Assembly: GCA_003224085.1 (NCBI GenBank) | Contig: QHYK01000086.1 | Span: 1 to 64,000, forward strand | Source: Acidobacteriota bacterium | GTDB lineage: Bacteria; Acidobacteriota; Terriglobia; Acidiferrales; UBA7541 | DNA length: 64,000 bases | Direction: 5' to 3' | Shown here: piece after piece, positions 1 to 8,380 of the stretch | Layout: each line of letters opens with the position of its first letter | How positions within the stretch are numbered: position 1 is the stretch's first letter | Translations under genes and position numbers: made by a program | Notes under the pieces: model-generated | Databases searched by the model: none | What the model saw: the letters and a program-made list of their open reading frames with translations, nothing else | What the model was told of the DNA's origin: nothing

Positions 1-1071
1 CTTCGCCTCCGCGATTGGCAACGTGCGCAGGATCTAGTGCGCAAATGGGAGGCAGAGGGCGAGCGAGTTGAGAAGCCGAAGCCCCTAACGGTTAAAGAAG
101 TCTGCGAAAAGTTTGAGGCTGACGCTGAAGCTCGGAATCTGCGCGAGCCGACGCTCTACAAATACCGCCTGCTCTTTCGTCAGTTGCAGGATTTCGCGGC
201 CCTGTATGGGCTCCCATGCATCGCGGACTTTGACATAGACTGGGTACGCCGATTCCGTGCCTCCTGGAAGAACAAAAATATTTCGGCGCGCAAAAAACTC
301 GAAGCGTTCCGTGCTTTCTTTCGATTTGTGCATGAGAGCGGTTGGACTCCCACGAATCCGGCAAGCCATCTGAAAGCGCCAAGGATCACCGAGCCGCCGA
401 CAGCGCCATTCACGAGGGAAGAGGTTGCAAGCATCCTGAATGCTTGCGACATCTATCCAGACAAGGCAAACGCGGTGCGTTTGCGTGCGTTGGTTTTTCT
501 CCTCCGCTATAGCGGGCTGCGAATCCGCGACGCGGTCACGCTCAGCCGGAATCGTATCCAGGACGACAAGCTTTTCTTGTACACGGCGAAGACAGGCACC
601 ACGGTTTATTGCCCGCTCCCTCCATTCGTTGTAAAGGCTCTCGACGCCATTCCTGCTAGCACTTATTTCTTCTGGACCGGACTATCGAAACCGAAGAGCG
701 CGGTGGGGGATTGGCAGCGCAGTTTGAAGCGGCTCCCCATCTTGGCTGGAGTGCCGGATGGGCACGCTCATCGCTTCCGCGACTCGTTCTCTGTGGAACT
801 TCTGCTTGCGGGTGTGCCGATTGAACGCGTTTCAATTCTGTTGGGTCATCAAAGTGTGCGCATTACCGAGAAGCATTACGCACCGTGGGTTCGGGCACGG
901 CCGGAGCAACTGGAGGCCGATAAATCAAGAACAAAGAATGGTGGAGGCGGGGGGAGTCGAACCCCCGTCCGAAAAGCGCAACGGCCCGAAGCCTACATGC
1001 TTAGCTCAGTTCGCTTGGGTTCGCCAGTCGCGGTCAGAATGAGCAAGAAACGCAGCCGGCTAGTCCGATAA
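1..1071 (+). CDS. Tyrosine-type recombinase/integrase, 5' end cut by the window
   Basis: Site-specific recombinase that would integrate and excise a mobile element. The reading frame is open to base 1, so the N-terminus lies outside; a GTG at 37 is probably not the true start. Counting from that GTG, a SAM-like core-binding domain covers about residues 15-115 and the catalytic domain about 125-290. All catalytic positions are visible: Arg162 (SGLRIRD), Lys185 (TAKTG), His245-x-x-Arg248 (HRFR), His271 (LGHQS) and Tyr281 (KHYAPW). The family part ends near SRTKN, about base 939. The remaining 43 or so residues are translated antisense through the 3' end of ssrA and carry no family signal. The gene converges on ssrA, as expected for an element inserted at the tmRNA 3' end. 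Confidence 0.9.
   Translation, partial: LRLRDWQRAQDLVRKWEAEGERVEKPKPLTVKEVCEKFEADAEARNLREPTLYKYRLLFRQLQDFAALYGLPCIADFDIDWVRRFRASWKNKNISARKKLEAFRAFFRFVHESGWTPTNPASHLKAPRITEPPTAPFTREEVASILNACDIYPDKANAVRLRALVFLLRYSGLRIRDAVTLSRNRIQDDKLFLYTAKTGTTVYCPLPPFVVKALDAIPASTYFFWTGLSKPKSAVGDWQRSLKRLPILAGVPDGHAHRFRDSFSVELLLAGVPIERVSILLGHQSVRITEKHYAPWVRARPEQLEADKSRTKNGGGGGSRTPVRKAQRPEAYMLSSVRLGSPVAVRMSKKRSRLVR
939..1000. other. Probable attachment site (3' end of ssrA)
   Basis: The integrase family homology stops exactly where the ssrA 3' end begins (TGGTGG at 939, the complement of the encoded CCA end). The T-arm and acceptor part of tmRNA is a well-known integration target. I infer that this segment is one att copy. 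The second copy would lie to the left, outside the window, so its extent cannot be measured here and the end coordinate given is nominal. Confidence 0.6.
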
Positions 1072-1174
1072 ATCTCGCCCGAACCTTACGGACCGAAAGG
1101 TTCGGGCCAGCTCACTGTGCGACGCCTCTTGCCGGGCCCGTGAGCAAAGCCCAGGGAGACGTGCGCCTAATTAA

Positions 1175-1204
1175 TTAGGCGGCAAGTGCCAAGTTGTTGT
1201 TGGC
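1175..1204 (-). other. ssrA: tmRNA proteolysis-tag reading frame (ANNNLALAA)
   Basis: Inside ssrA the resume codon GCC begins the frame A-N-N-N-L-A-L-A-A followed by TAA, with a second in-frame TAA two codons on. The AN start and the LAA-like hydrophobic end match known tags recognised by ClpXP-type proteases (compare the E. coli tag ending YALAA). It is too short to be listed as an ordinary gene. Confidence 0.93.
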
Positions 1205-1298
1205 AGTTCTAGTTTTCCACCAAGTTACGGGCAGGTGGCTCCCGGCATGCCTTCGGGTCGCGACAGCTTCCGTCGAAACCGTGTCGCCCCCTTCCTTA

Positions 1299-1304
1299 AT
1301 TATA
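1299..1304 (-). promoter_or_regulatory. ssrA promoter, extended -10 box
   Basis: Minus-strand TATAAT preceded directly by TGG, which makes an extended -10 element, 7 nt before the tmRNA 5' end. No good -35 box is seen 17 nt further upstream, which fits an extended -10 promoter. Confidence 0.7.
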
Positions 1305-1516
1305 CCACCTATGCAAAATACGGTTTCCAGGGCCTGCCCGCCATTGCGTACATCTCCGATCTCCGACCTGATCTCCGAATGATTGCCGTCGATCATACGG
1401 GCTTAAAGATAAGCAACAATTAAGCACACCCCTCCGGCTACTCCGTTGACTCAAAACCGACTAGCCTCGAAAATGCCAGGGTGGGGATTCGCAGGCCCAA
1501 AAGCGTCTAAACCGAT

Positions 1517-2299
1517 ATGGCACAAGAACTCAATCCTGTCGAACAGGCCATTGCTCGCGCGCTTCGCGATAACCTCGAGCGCATCAAACGCACTTCGGAC
1601 GAGCTTCATCACGCCGTCAACGACGTAGTTTCTGCCTGCGCCAGCAATAAGCCCACCAATGCGCTGCCACCACTTCTTCGGGCACAGACTTCGGCCGCTG
1701 CTCTGACGGCCACCCTGGAAGTCTTGTCCAGGTTTGTCGCCTTATCGCTTCAGACCGGCCCGCGCTCCCCTCTGGAAGCCCAGATTACGGATTTGGTTGG
1801 TAGAGCCGCGCCCGAGCCGCCTCCCGCTCGGCAGCGCCCGGGGCCTTCTTCGCCAACACCTATGGGTTCAAAAGCTGTGCCGGCGCCCAAAATTCAGCCG
1901 CCTCCTGCCCCATCTTTTGAAGAAGAAGAGACAGAACTGGAGTTGGTTGAGCCTAGCGCTGCTGGCAGCGACGAATTCGGGGAAGAATTCGACATCAACC
2001 GCCTCTCGCCGGAAGAACAGGAATTACACCGCCGCGCCAATCGCGTTGCCAAAGTTTCGATGCAAGACATCAAGATGCTCCGGCCGGAGCAAGTCCGGCT
2101 GGGCCGCGAAAATAGAGACATCTGCATCCGATTGAAAGACGACATTGAAAAAGCTCACCGAGAATACGATCGCCGCTTCAAGCCCATCATGGACCACCCG
2201 GTGGACTATTTTTATCGCTGGATGGTGGAAATCCTCGCCGATGGCGATGCCCACGCCCTGGGTGAATATCCTTATTCGACACCGGCGCGCCATCATTAG
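1517..2299 (+). CDS. Hypothetical protein with proline-rich linker and charged C-terminal domain
   Basis: A 260-residue protein with no signal peptide or membrane segment. Residues 1-90 look helical (NPVEQAIARALRDNLERIKRT). Residues 95-150 are a Pro/Ala/Glu-rich linker with an acidic patch (EEEETELELVEP). Residues 160-250 form a second charged, Arg-rich helical domain ending YFYRWMVEILADGDAHALGEYPYS, which looks conserved in character. I do not recognise the family. Flanked by ssrA and, 61 bases downstream on the same strand, a lytic transglycosylase, so the two may be cotranscribed. Codon use is like the neighbours and the frame is long, so the gene is probably real. Confidence 0.7.
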   Translation: MAQELNPVEQAIARALRDNLERIKRTSDELHHAVNDVVSACASNKPTNALPPLLRAQTSAAALTATLEVLSRFVALSLQTGPRSPLEAQITDLVGRAAPEPPPARQRPGPSSPTPMGSKAVPAPKIQPPPAPSFEEEETELELVEPSAAGSDEFGEEFDINRLSPEEQELHRRANRVAKVSMQDIKMLRPEQVRLGRENRDICIRLKDDIEKAHREYDRRFKPIMDHPVDYFYRWMVEILADGDAHALGEYPYSTPARHH

Positions 2300-2360
2300 G
2301 CACAAAAGCATCCATTGGTTTTGTGGCGGGCCAAGGGATGCCGTAAAATTGGGCGTTCCC

Positions 2361-4658
2361 ATGATTCAATCGCTGACTAGGTTAATGCTTGCGTTCGTCC
2401 TGTCGTTCGGCGGCTTCGCTGACCTTTTTGCGCAGCCCACACAGCACAGGCACAAGTCGAAAAAGCTGCCTGCGCCGCCGTGCCGCGCCGGCTGCAAACC
2501 GGAAACCGAAGCGCCGCGAGTTGCTGTGGACACTCCAGAGGACGACGCGGCGCAAAAAGAACTTGCTGAGCTTGCCCGTGATCTTCGCAATGGCATACCA
2601 GCGGCATACGCAAAGCTTTCCGCCTTCGCCTCGAAAAACCCAACGAATGTCTGGGGGGGGCGGGCGGCACTGGCTTTGGGTTACGAAGACTTTTCCAAGA
2701 AGCGCATGGCGCAGGCCCTAGGCTGGCTGCTGAAGGCACAGAATGACACGCTCCTTCGCGAATACGCTTTGTATTGGACCGCGCAAGCCCAATTCAATCT
2801 GGGGCGCGCCGCAGAAGCCTACAAGGTTCTTCAAACTCTCCAGCACGACTATCCGAACACCGCCTTGCGCGAGCAAGCGCTGCAGTCTTTCGCTCCAGCT
2901 GCGGTTCAGACCGGCCACGCGCAGGAAGCCATTGATGCCCTCAACGCTTACGCCGGCACTTCCTCCAAGCCGGAACTGTTGATCGAGCGCGCTCGCGCTT
3001 ATCAAGCAACGCATCAGCTTCCCCGCGCCGCTAAGGATTATCAGACCATCTCTTATAAATTCCCGCTCGCCGACGAAGCCAAGCCTGCCGACGCCGCTCT
3101 CACTCCGATCATGCACGCGCTGGGGAAGGAATATTCGTATCCCGGCGTCGAGACGCAGGAACAGCGCGCGCAGATTTTCTACGACGCTCACAAGTGGCGG
3201 GAGGCGCGCACGGAGTTTGAGAAGCTGCTCAACATGCTCAAGGACCCGGCGAATCCCGTGCGGCAGCGTGCGCAGCTTCGCGTCGTGGAGTGCAGGGTGC
3301 AGCCAAAAGGCTCTCCTTCGCTGATTGCAGCGTTGAAGACTCCGGATCTGGACGTTGACGCCGAACGCCTCTACGCGCTGTCTCAGGCATACCGCACGGC
3401 GAAAAAAGAAACCGAGATGTTCAATGCGCTGAATGCCCTCGCCCAAACTTATCCCGTCAGCAAATGGAATGAAGACGGCTTGATGGCAGCAGGGAACTAC
3501 CATTGGGTGGAATTGGAACGCGAGAAAGCCGCAGATGCCTACCAGCGTGTCCTTGATTCCTTTCCCAGTGGCAGGCACGCGTACAACTGCGAATGGCGCA
3601 TTGCCTGGGTGTCCTACTTGGATCATCGGCCTGATGCCGACGATCGCTTGACCAATTTTATTTTGAAGTACCCCACGTCTTCGAACGCCGTCGACGCGCT
3701 TTACTGGCTCGGCCGAAGTTCGGAACGCGCGGGGAATGTTTCGCACGCGCGCAGCTTTTACAACAAAGCCGTTGAGCGCTTCCCGCAAACGTACTTTGGC
3801 ATTGCCGCCGCGGCTCGACTCGCCAAACTGGGTCCCGGGGAGGAGAACCCGGCAGAATTTTTGGATAAAATTCCGCCCGCGCCTCCGCTTCGTCCTTTCG
3901 ACGAACCGATTCCCGTGGCCGCCGAGGAGCGCTGGGAGCGTGCGCAGGCCCTTCGCTCCATCGGGTTTGACTCTTCCGCGGAGCAGGAACTGAAGAACGC
4001 CTACTTCGCCACGCCTTCCCCGCGTTTTCTTTTGGAAGCTGCGCAAGCGGCCTTCGACCAGGGTCATTTCGGTGCAGGCATGGCGTATGCGCGTGCCATT
4101 GTTCCCAACACGGATGCCCGCAAGTTCAATGAAGTCCCTGTCGAATTATGGAAAGCGCTTTTCCCCTTGCCCTACGAAGCGGCTCTGCGGCGCGAAGCCG
4201 CCAAAAATGATTTTGACCCGATGTTTGCTGCGGGCCTGATTCGCCAAGAATCGACTTTCCAACCCGACGCGGTTTCCAAAAAGGATGCGATTGGTTTAAT
4301 GCAAGTGCTTCCGAAAACCGGGAGGCTCCTTGCTCGCCAAATCAAAGTGCGCTATGTGAAAAACAAACTCTTCGATCCAGACTACAACATTGAACTCGGG
4401 ATGGTGTACATCGCAAACCTCGTGCAACAATTTGGCTCGCCCGAAGCGGCCGCCGCCGCTTACAACGCTGGAGAAGACCGCATCTCTGCCTGGAAATCCG
4501 AGCGCAATTACGAGGAAATTCCCGAACTCGTCGAATCCATTCCTTTCACCGAAACTCGCGAATACGTGCAAATCGTCTTGCGAAACGCCCAACTCTACCG
4601 GATGATTTATGGGCAGCCCACTGTGGCTATGCAAGCGTCCACAGGTCACGCGCGCTGA
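2361..4658 (+). CDS. Soluble lytic murein transglycosylase with TPR-like repeats (Slt70 type)
   Basis: Periplasmic enzyme that cleaves the MurNAc-GlcNAc bond of peptidoglycan and forms 1,6-anhydro ends (GH23). The frame is open from 2145, but the ATG at 2361 starts a clear signal peptide (MIQSLTRLMLAFVLSFGG, then FAQ), so I chose it; the product is 765 residues. The long middle part (about 60-590) is helical with repeated TPR/Sel1-like units, as in the Slt70 ring. The C-terminal SLT domain begins near residue 615: catalytic Glu630 lies in LIRQESTF, followed by AIGLMQVLP and AAAAAYNAGEDRI. All three GH23 motifs are intact. It lies between a hypothetical gene and an aminotransferase. Confidence 0.92.
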   Translation: MIQSLTRLMLAFVLSFGGFADLFAQPTQHRHKSKKLPAPPCRAGCKPETEAPRVAVDTPEDDAAQKELAELARDLRNGIPAAYAKLSAFASKNPTNVWGGRAALALGYEDFSKKRMAQALGWLLKAQNDTLLREYALYWTAQAQFNLGRAAEAYKVLQTLQHDYPNTALREQALQSFAPAAVQTGHAQEAIDALNAYAGTSSKPELLIERARAYQATHQLPRAAKDYQTISYKFPLADEAKPADAALTPIMHALGKEYSYPGVETQEQRAQIFYDAHKWREARTEFEKLLNMLKDPANPVRQRAQLRVVECRVQPKGSPSLIAALKTPDLDVDAERLYALSQAYRTAKKETEMFNALNALAQTYPVSKWNEDGLMAAGNYHWVELEREKAADAYQRVLDSFPSGRHAYNCEWRIAWVSYLDHRPDADDRLTNFILKYPTSSNAVDALYWLGRSSERAGNVSHARSFYNKAVERFPQTYFGIAAAARLAKLGPGEENPAEFLDKIPPAPPLRPFDEPIPVAAEERWERAQALRSIGFDSSAEQELKNAYFATPSPRFLLEAAQAAFDQGHFGAGMAYARAIVPNTDARKFNEVPVELWKALFPLPYEAALRREAAKNDFDPMFAAGLIRQESTFQPDAVSKKDAIGLMQVLPKTGRLLARQIKVRYVKNKLFDPDYNIELGMVYIANLVQQFGSPEAAAAAYNAGEDRISAWKSERNYEEIPELVESIPFTETREYVQIVLRNAQLYRMIYGQPTVAMQASTGHAR

Positions 4659-4683
4659 AACTGGCATAAAGAAGTTCGTGTAG

Positions 4684-4710
4684 GGGCACGAGAGGTCGTG
4701 CCCTTGCTCT
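4684..4710 (+). terminator. Hairpin terminator after the transglycosylase
   Basis: Perfect 8-bp stem GGGCACGA/TCGTGCCC with a 4-base loop (4684-4703), followed by TTGCTCTTTT. It lies 25 bases after the stop codon. The stem also resembles the dispersed GTAGGGGC palindromes elsewhere in the window, so it may be a repeat acting as a terminator. Confidence 0.6.
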
Positions 4711-4739
4711 TTTGAATGCGTATTTTCTCGGAAGGTGCA

Positions 4740-5960
4740 ATGAGCGCCCCTGATTCAACGATGGCTCAAATCTCGCGCCGGATGCTCTCTGCGAAAGCCG
4801 AGCAATTTACGGAATCCGTGATACGCGAAATGACCCGCCTTGCGATGAAGCATCACGCGGTAAACCTCTCCCAAGGCTTTCCCGATTTTGCCGCTCCCGA
4901 AGAAATCAAAGAAGCCGCGCGCCAAGCCATCGCCGACGACATCAATCAGTACGCAATTACCTGGGGCGCTAAGCCGCTGCGCGACGCCGTCGTGGAAAAA
5001 TTCGCACGCACCCAAGGCGTCCAATACGATCCCGAGCGCGAAATCACCGTCTGCTGCGGCTCGACCGAAGCGATGATGTCCGCTATGATGGCCATCATCA
5101 ATCCGGGCGACGAAATCGTCGTGTTCGAACCGTTCTACGAGAATTACGGTCCGGACGCGATTTTGAGTGGCGCCAGTCCGCGCTTCGTCAAGCTGCGCGC
5201 GCCCGATTGGACGTTCGACGAAAAAGAGCTCTCCTCTGCCTTTGGCCCATATACCAAAGCCATCATTCTCAATACGCCCAACAATCCCACCGGCAAAGTC
5301 TTCACTCGCGCCGAACTCGAATTCATCCGTGACCTCTGCGTCCGCTGGAACGCCTACTGCATCACCGACGAAATTTACGAGCACATCCTTTACGACGGGG
5401 CGAAGCATATTTCCATGGCCGCCATCGAGGGCATGCGCGACCGCACCATCGTCATCAACGGCCTTTCAAAAACTTACAGCGTCACCGGATGGCGCGTCGG
5501 CTGGGTCCTCGCTCCTCCGGGACCCACACAGCCCATTCGAAAGGTTCACGATTTCCTGACCGTCGGCGCGGCCGCCCCGCTTCAGCAGGCCGGTTCCATC
5601 GCGTTGCATTTCCCGCAGAGTTATTACAACCAACTCGCGGCCTCTTACACAGCGAAGCGCGAACGCATTCTGAAGATTCTTACCGCCGCTGGATTCACGG
5701 TCTTCAAACCGCGCGGCGCCTACTACGTCATGACCGACATTTCGCGTTTTCCCGATCCTGACTCCGTCAAGTTTCCTGCGGACACCAAGGACGTGCGCTT
5801 CGCCAAATACCTCGTCGAGAAAATCGGCGTGGCTGTCGTTCCCGGATCCAGCTTTTACAACGATCCTCGCGATGGAGCTTCGCAAGTTCGCTTCACTTTC
5901 TGCAAAAAAGAAGAGACCCTCGCCGCCGCTGAGCAGCGTCTCTCCAAGCTCCACGCATAA
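4740..5960 (+). CDS. PLP-dependent aminotransferase, class I/II
   Basis: Fold-type I aminotransferase of the aspartate/kynurenine/methionine aminotransferase group; exact substrate unknown. An ATG at 4716 is also in frame, but the one at 4740 has GGAAGG at 4730-4735 and is preferred, giving 406 residues. Near the N-terminus NLSQGFPDF is typical of the kynurenine/methionine (YbdL-like) subgroup. The PLP-binding lysine is Lys244 in NGLSKTYSVTGWRVGW. NTPNNPTGKVF and DEIYEHILYD, the cofactor-binding Asn and Asp/Tyr motifs, are present, as is the C-terminal Arg region (ASQVRFTFC). Expected to be cytosolic. It sits alone between a hairpin terminator and a hypothetical gene. Confidence 0.9.
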   Translation: MSAPDSTMAQISRRMLSAKAEQFTESVIREMTRLAMKHHAVNLSQGFPDFAAPEEIKEAARQAIADDINQYAITWGAKPLRDAVVEKFARTQGVQYDPEREITVCCGSTEAMMSAMMAIINPGDEIVVFEPFYENYGPDAILSGASPRFVKLRAPDWTFDEKELSSAFGPYTKAIILNTPNNPTGKVFTRAELEFIRDLCVRWNAYCITDEIYEHILYDGAKHISMAAIEGMRDRTIVINGLSKTYSVTGWRVGWVLAPPGPTQPIRKVHDFLTVGAAAPLQQAGSIALHFPQSYYNQLAASYTAKRERILKILTAAGFTVFKPRGAYYVMTDISRFPDPDSVKFPADTKDVRFAKYLVEKIGVAVVPGSSFYNDPRDGASQVRFTFCKKEETLAAAEQRLSKLHA

Positions 5961-6100
5961 CCGGACTCTTGCTCGTGAGACGCCGCAGAAATGAGTCGCA
6001 GCCTTGCCGCTTTCCTGACTTTTAAACACAGTCGAGAGGATCCTGCGAGTTACGAGTTGCTGTAACAATGTGCTAGAATCTCGGCGTTAAATATCGACTT

Positions 6101-6508
6101 ATGAAACTGACTCTCATCCCGCCCAACACAAAACTGGAATCGAACGGCGAGGGCGCTCCGCTGGACATTTCGTCCAGCGCTACGCGAACCTTCCTGTGTT
6201 TTCTGACGGTAACTGACCAAATCGAACAGGAATCGCTCGACGTTTGCATCTACGGTTCCCCTGACGGCCAAGCTTGGACCCCCAAACCGCTTCTCAAGCT
6301 TCCCCAGCAGTTCTATCGGGGGCAGACCAAAATGGTCCTCGACCTGTCCTTCCGCCCTAAAATCAAGTTCATTCGCGGTTCCTGGGAACTCAATCGCTGG
6401 GGAAGGGGAGCACCGCTGCCGATGTTTGTCGTCGGTTTGGAACTGACGGAAGTCCCCGCGATGTCCCGTGAAACGCCCTCCAAGGCAGCCTCGGTTGCGG
6501 CCCGTTGA
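6101..6508 (+). CDS. Hypothetical protein, predicted beta-rich
   Basis: A 135-residue protein without signal peptide or membrane helix. The sequence alternates hydrophobic stretches as in a beta-sandwich (FLCFLTVTDQIEQESLDVCIYGSPDGQAW; later KIKFIRGSWELNRWGRG). The phrase YGSPDGQAW is reminiscent of discoidin- or exo-sialidase-like extracellular folds, but this is too weak for a call. A TAGAATCT-like AT-rich stretch lies just upstream; no clear Shine-Dalgarno sequence is seen. Isolated between the aminotransferase and a long non-coding gap. I do not recognise the family. Confidence 0.6.
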   Translation: MKLTLIPPNTKLESNGEGAPLDISSSATRTFLCFLTVTDQIEQESLDVCIYGSPDGQAWTPKPLLKLPQQFYRGQTKMVLDLSFRPKIKFIRGSWELNRWGRGAPLPMFVVGLELTEVPAMSRETPSKAASVAAR

Positions 6509-6817
6509 GGGGGTAGCTCTAGAGTTACGTCCAACTTTAAGTATCGGGTCGGTATATCCGCATTACAAACAAAGACTAATGTGCCTAAAAGGTGTGTAAA
6601 TTTCGGGCATTCCTAAGCTTCCAGGGCTTTTAGGGGTAGGAGACTGACGGTCGGTTGCCCTGTGGTGGTTAGCCTCCTACCCCGCGAGTGGTCTTACTCA
6701 TATAGACGATTTCAACCCCAAAATAGTTTCCTGCAACCTGCAAAATTCTGGACTTGCCCTCCCGCCTTTAAGCGGCGGTGTGGGCGAGCCAACTTCTCAG
6801 TCCGCAGCTTGTCAGGG
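6509..6817. other. Non-coding gap with a long inverted repeat
   Basis: A 309-base gap between convergent genes. At 6633-6642 GGGGTAGGAG pairs perfectly with CTCCTACCCC at 6674-6683 across a 31-base loop that could itself fold (GGTCGG, GGTTAG). There is no U-tract after it. It may be a bidirectional transcript end or a structured RNA; nothing else is recognised here. Confidence 0.45.
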
Positions 6818-8236
6818 CTATGCTCCCAGCGAAACCGTATCCAAATAGCGCGCCACTGCTGCTTTCCAGGCAAATTTCTGCCGAATGGCCGCCTGGAGCG
6901 CCTGCGCCGCAACTGGTTCGCCGTGTGTCAAATAGGTCTGCTTTGGGGGTGTCGGTAACCCGGACAGCCAGCGCAGCAGTTCGCTCTTTCCCGCGTGCGC
7001 TGAAAACTGGCCCATTTCGACAATCTCCGCGCAAACTGGCACCGTCTCCCCGAACAAGTTCAGGGTCTTAGCTCCCTCTCGCAGCGCGCGGCCCCGCGTG
7101 CCTTCCGCCTGGAAGCCCGCCAGGATGATCGCATTCTTCGCATCCGGGAGCCGCAGCGCCAGGTGATGCAACACACGCCCGCCACTCACCATTCCGCTCG
7201 CACTGATGATAATGCACGGCGTTTTCACCTTGTTGATGGCCTTGGACTCCTCCGCCGTGCGCGTCAGGTGAAACTCATGCACGTTTAGCGGATCGCCTTT
7301 GCCGTCGCTGCTTTCTTCACGCGCAAATTCCAGGTCGTGGTCTTCCTTGTGCTTGATGTACAGGTCCGTCGCGCTTAGCGCCATGGGACTGTCCACGTAC
7401 ACCGCAATGCGCGGAATCCGCTGCTGATCTTCCAGCCGCCGCAGGTAGTACATGAACGTTTGCGTGCGACCGATAGCAAACGCTGGAATCACGATGGAGC
7501 CACCGCGCTTTACGACGCGGTTCACGATTTGCGCCAGCAGTCCTTCCGGGTCCCCGTCCTCGTGCTCGCGGTCTCCGTAGGTCGACTCGCAAATCAGCAC
7601 GTCCGCTTTGGACGGCGGCGTTGTGGGCTCTTTCAGGATCGGCTGGCCGTAGCGCCCGATGTCGCCCGAAAACACCACGACAGTTTTCTTCGCGCCTTCG
7701 CGAATCGCAAGTTCCAGGCTTGAAGAGCCGAGAATGTGCCCCGCATCGAACGACTCCACATGAAATTCGGGGCTGATGTCGAAGCCGCCACTTCGTGGCA
7801 TCGGCTTCAACAGTTTCAAGACCGGATCCACGTCCTCCGGTTCGTAGAGCGCGCGCGCTTCCTCGTGGTGATTGTATTTCTTGCGCTTCGCGCGCTCCGC
7901 GTCTTCTTCCTGCAGGTGCGCGGAGTCCTTCAACAGAATCTCCGTCAGTTCCATCGTCGCGGGGTTCGCAAAAATGGGCCCGCGATAGCCGTCCCGCGCC
8001 AGCACCGGCAGCCAGCCGGTGTGGTCCAGGTGCGCGTGCGTCAGGACCGCGTAGTCGATCGTCTTCGGGTCCACCGGCAGGGGCTTGAAGTTGCGCTCTT
8101 TCAACTCATTCGCCCCCTGGAAGAGCCCGCAGTCCACCAGCAGCTTCTTGCTTGCCGCGCCGGAGCCCGCCGTCTCCACCAAGTATTTCGACCCCGTAAC
8201 ACATCCCGCCGCGCCTAGAAAAGTGAGTTTCGCCAT
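6818..8236 (-). CDS. MBL-fold/beta-CASP metallohydrolase (RNA-processing exonuclease type)
   Basis: A 472-residue two-domain enzyme of the metallo-beta-lactamase/beta-CASP family (CPSF73/YSH1-like), which normally cuts or trims RNA. The zinc motif HAHLDH is at residues 67-72. Further ligands are seen in FDAGHILGSSS and VFSGDIGRYGQPIL. The beta-CASP part begins near residue 210 (VLICESTYGDREH) and contains the family phrases IPAFAIGRTQ and IIISASGMVSGGRVLHHL. The last motifs, FSAHAGKSELLRWL and LTHGEP, complete the C-terminal active site. No signal peptide, so it is cytosolic. Divergent from nothing nearby; a YdjM-like gene follows upstream on the same strand after about 145 bases. Confidence 0.92.
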   Translation of the reverse strand: MAKLTFLGAAGCVTGSKYLVETAGSGAASKKLLVDCGLFQGANELKERNFKPLPVDPKTIDYAVLTHAHLDHTGWLPVLARDGYRGPIFANPATMELTEILLKDSAHLQEEDAERAKRKKYNHHEEARALYEPEDVDPVLKLLKPMPRSGGFDISPEFHVESFDAGHILGSSSLELAIREGAKKTVVVFSGDIGRYGQPILKEPTTPPSKADVLICESTYGDREHEDGDPEGLLAQIVNRVVKRGGSIVIPAFAIGRTQTFMYYLRRLEDQQRIPRIAVYVDSPMALSATDLYIKHKEDHDLEFAREESSDGKGDPLNVHEFHLTRTAEESKAINKVKTPCIIISASGMVSGGRVLHHLALRLPDAKNAIILAGFQAEGTRGRALREGAKTLNLFGETVPVCAEIVEMGQFSAHAGKSELLRWLSGLPTPPKQTYLTHGEPVAAQALQAAIRQKFAWKAAVARYLDTVSLGA

Positions 8237-8380
8237 AGCTCTGTCATTCTACCGATTTCGCGTGGCACGTCTACTCGTTCCTCTTTTCTTCCCTTCGCGG
8301 TTATCGCTTTGAGGCGGACTGCGCGCATGGAAATTCTTTGCGAGCGGGTCAACATTCGACAAAAAAGACTCCCGCATGGG

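Larger units (their letters stand above)
939..1291 (-). ncRNA. ssrA: Transfer-messenger RNA (tmRNA)
   Basis: Single-piece tmRNA that rescues stalled ribosomes by trans-translation. On the minus strand it begins with GGGGGCGACACGG followed by TTTCGACGG, the conserved 5' acceptor and D-like part. It ends with the T-arm GTTCGACTCCCCC and CCTCCACCA, so CCA is encoded. The length of 353 nt is normal. An internal tag reading frame lies at 1175-1204. A TATAAT box sits 7 nt upstream of the 5' end. The 3' end overlaps the integrase frame on the other strand. Pseudoknot pairing was not computed. Confidence 0.96.

Noticed and set aside
2718-4067. 449-codon minus-strand frame opposite the transglycosylase
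   Set aside because: Antisense shadow of a clear Slt-type gene; Arg/Gly-rich and without motif.
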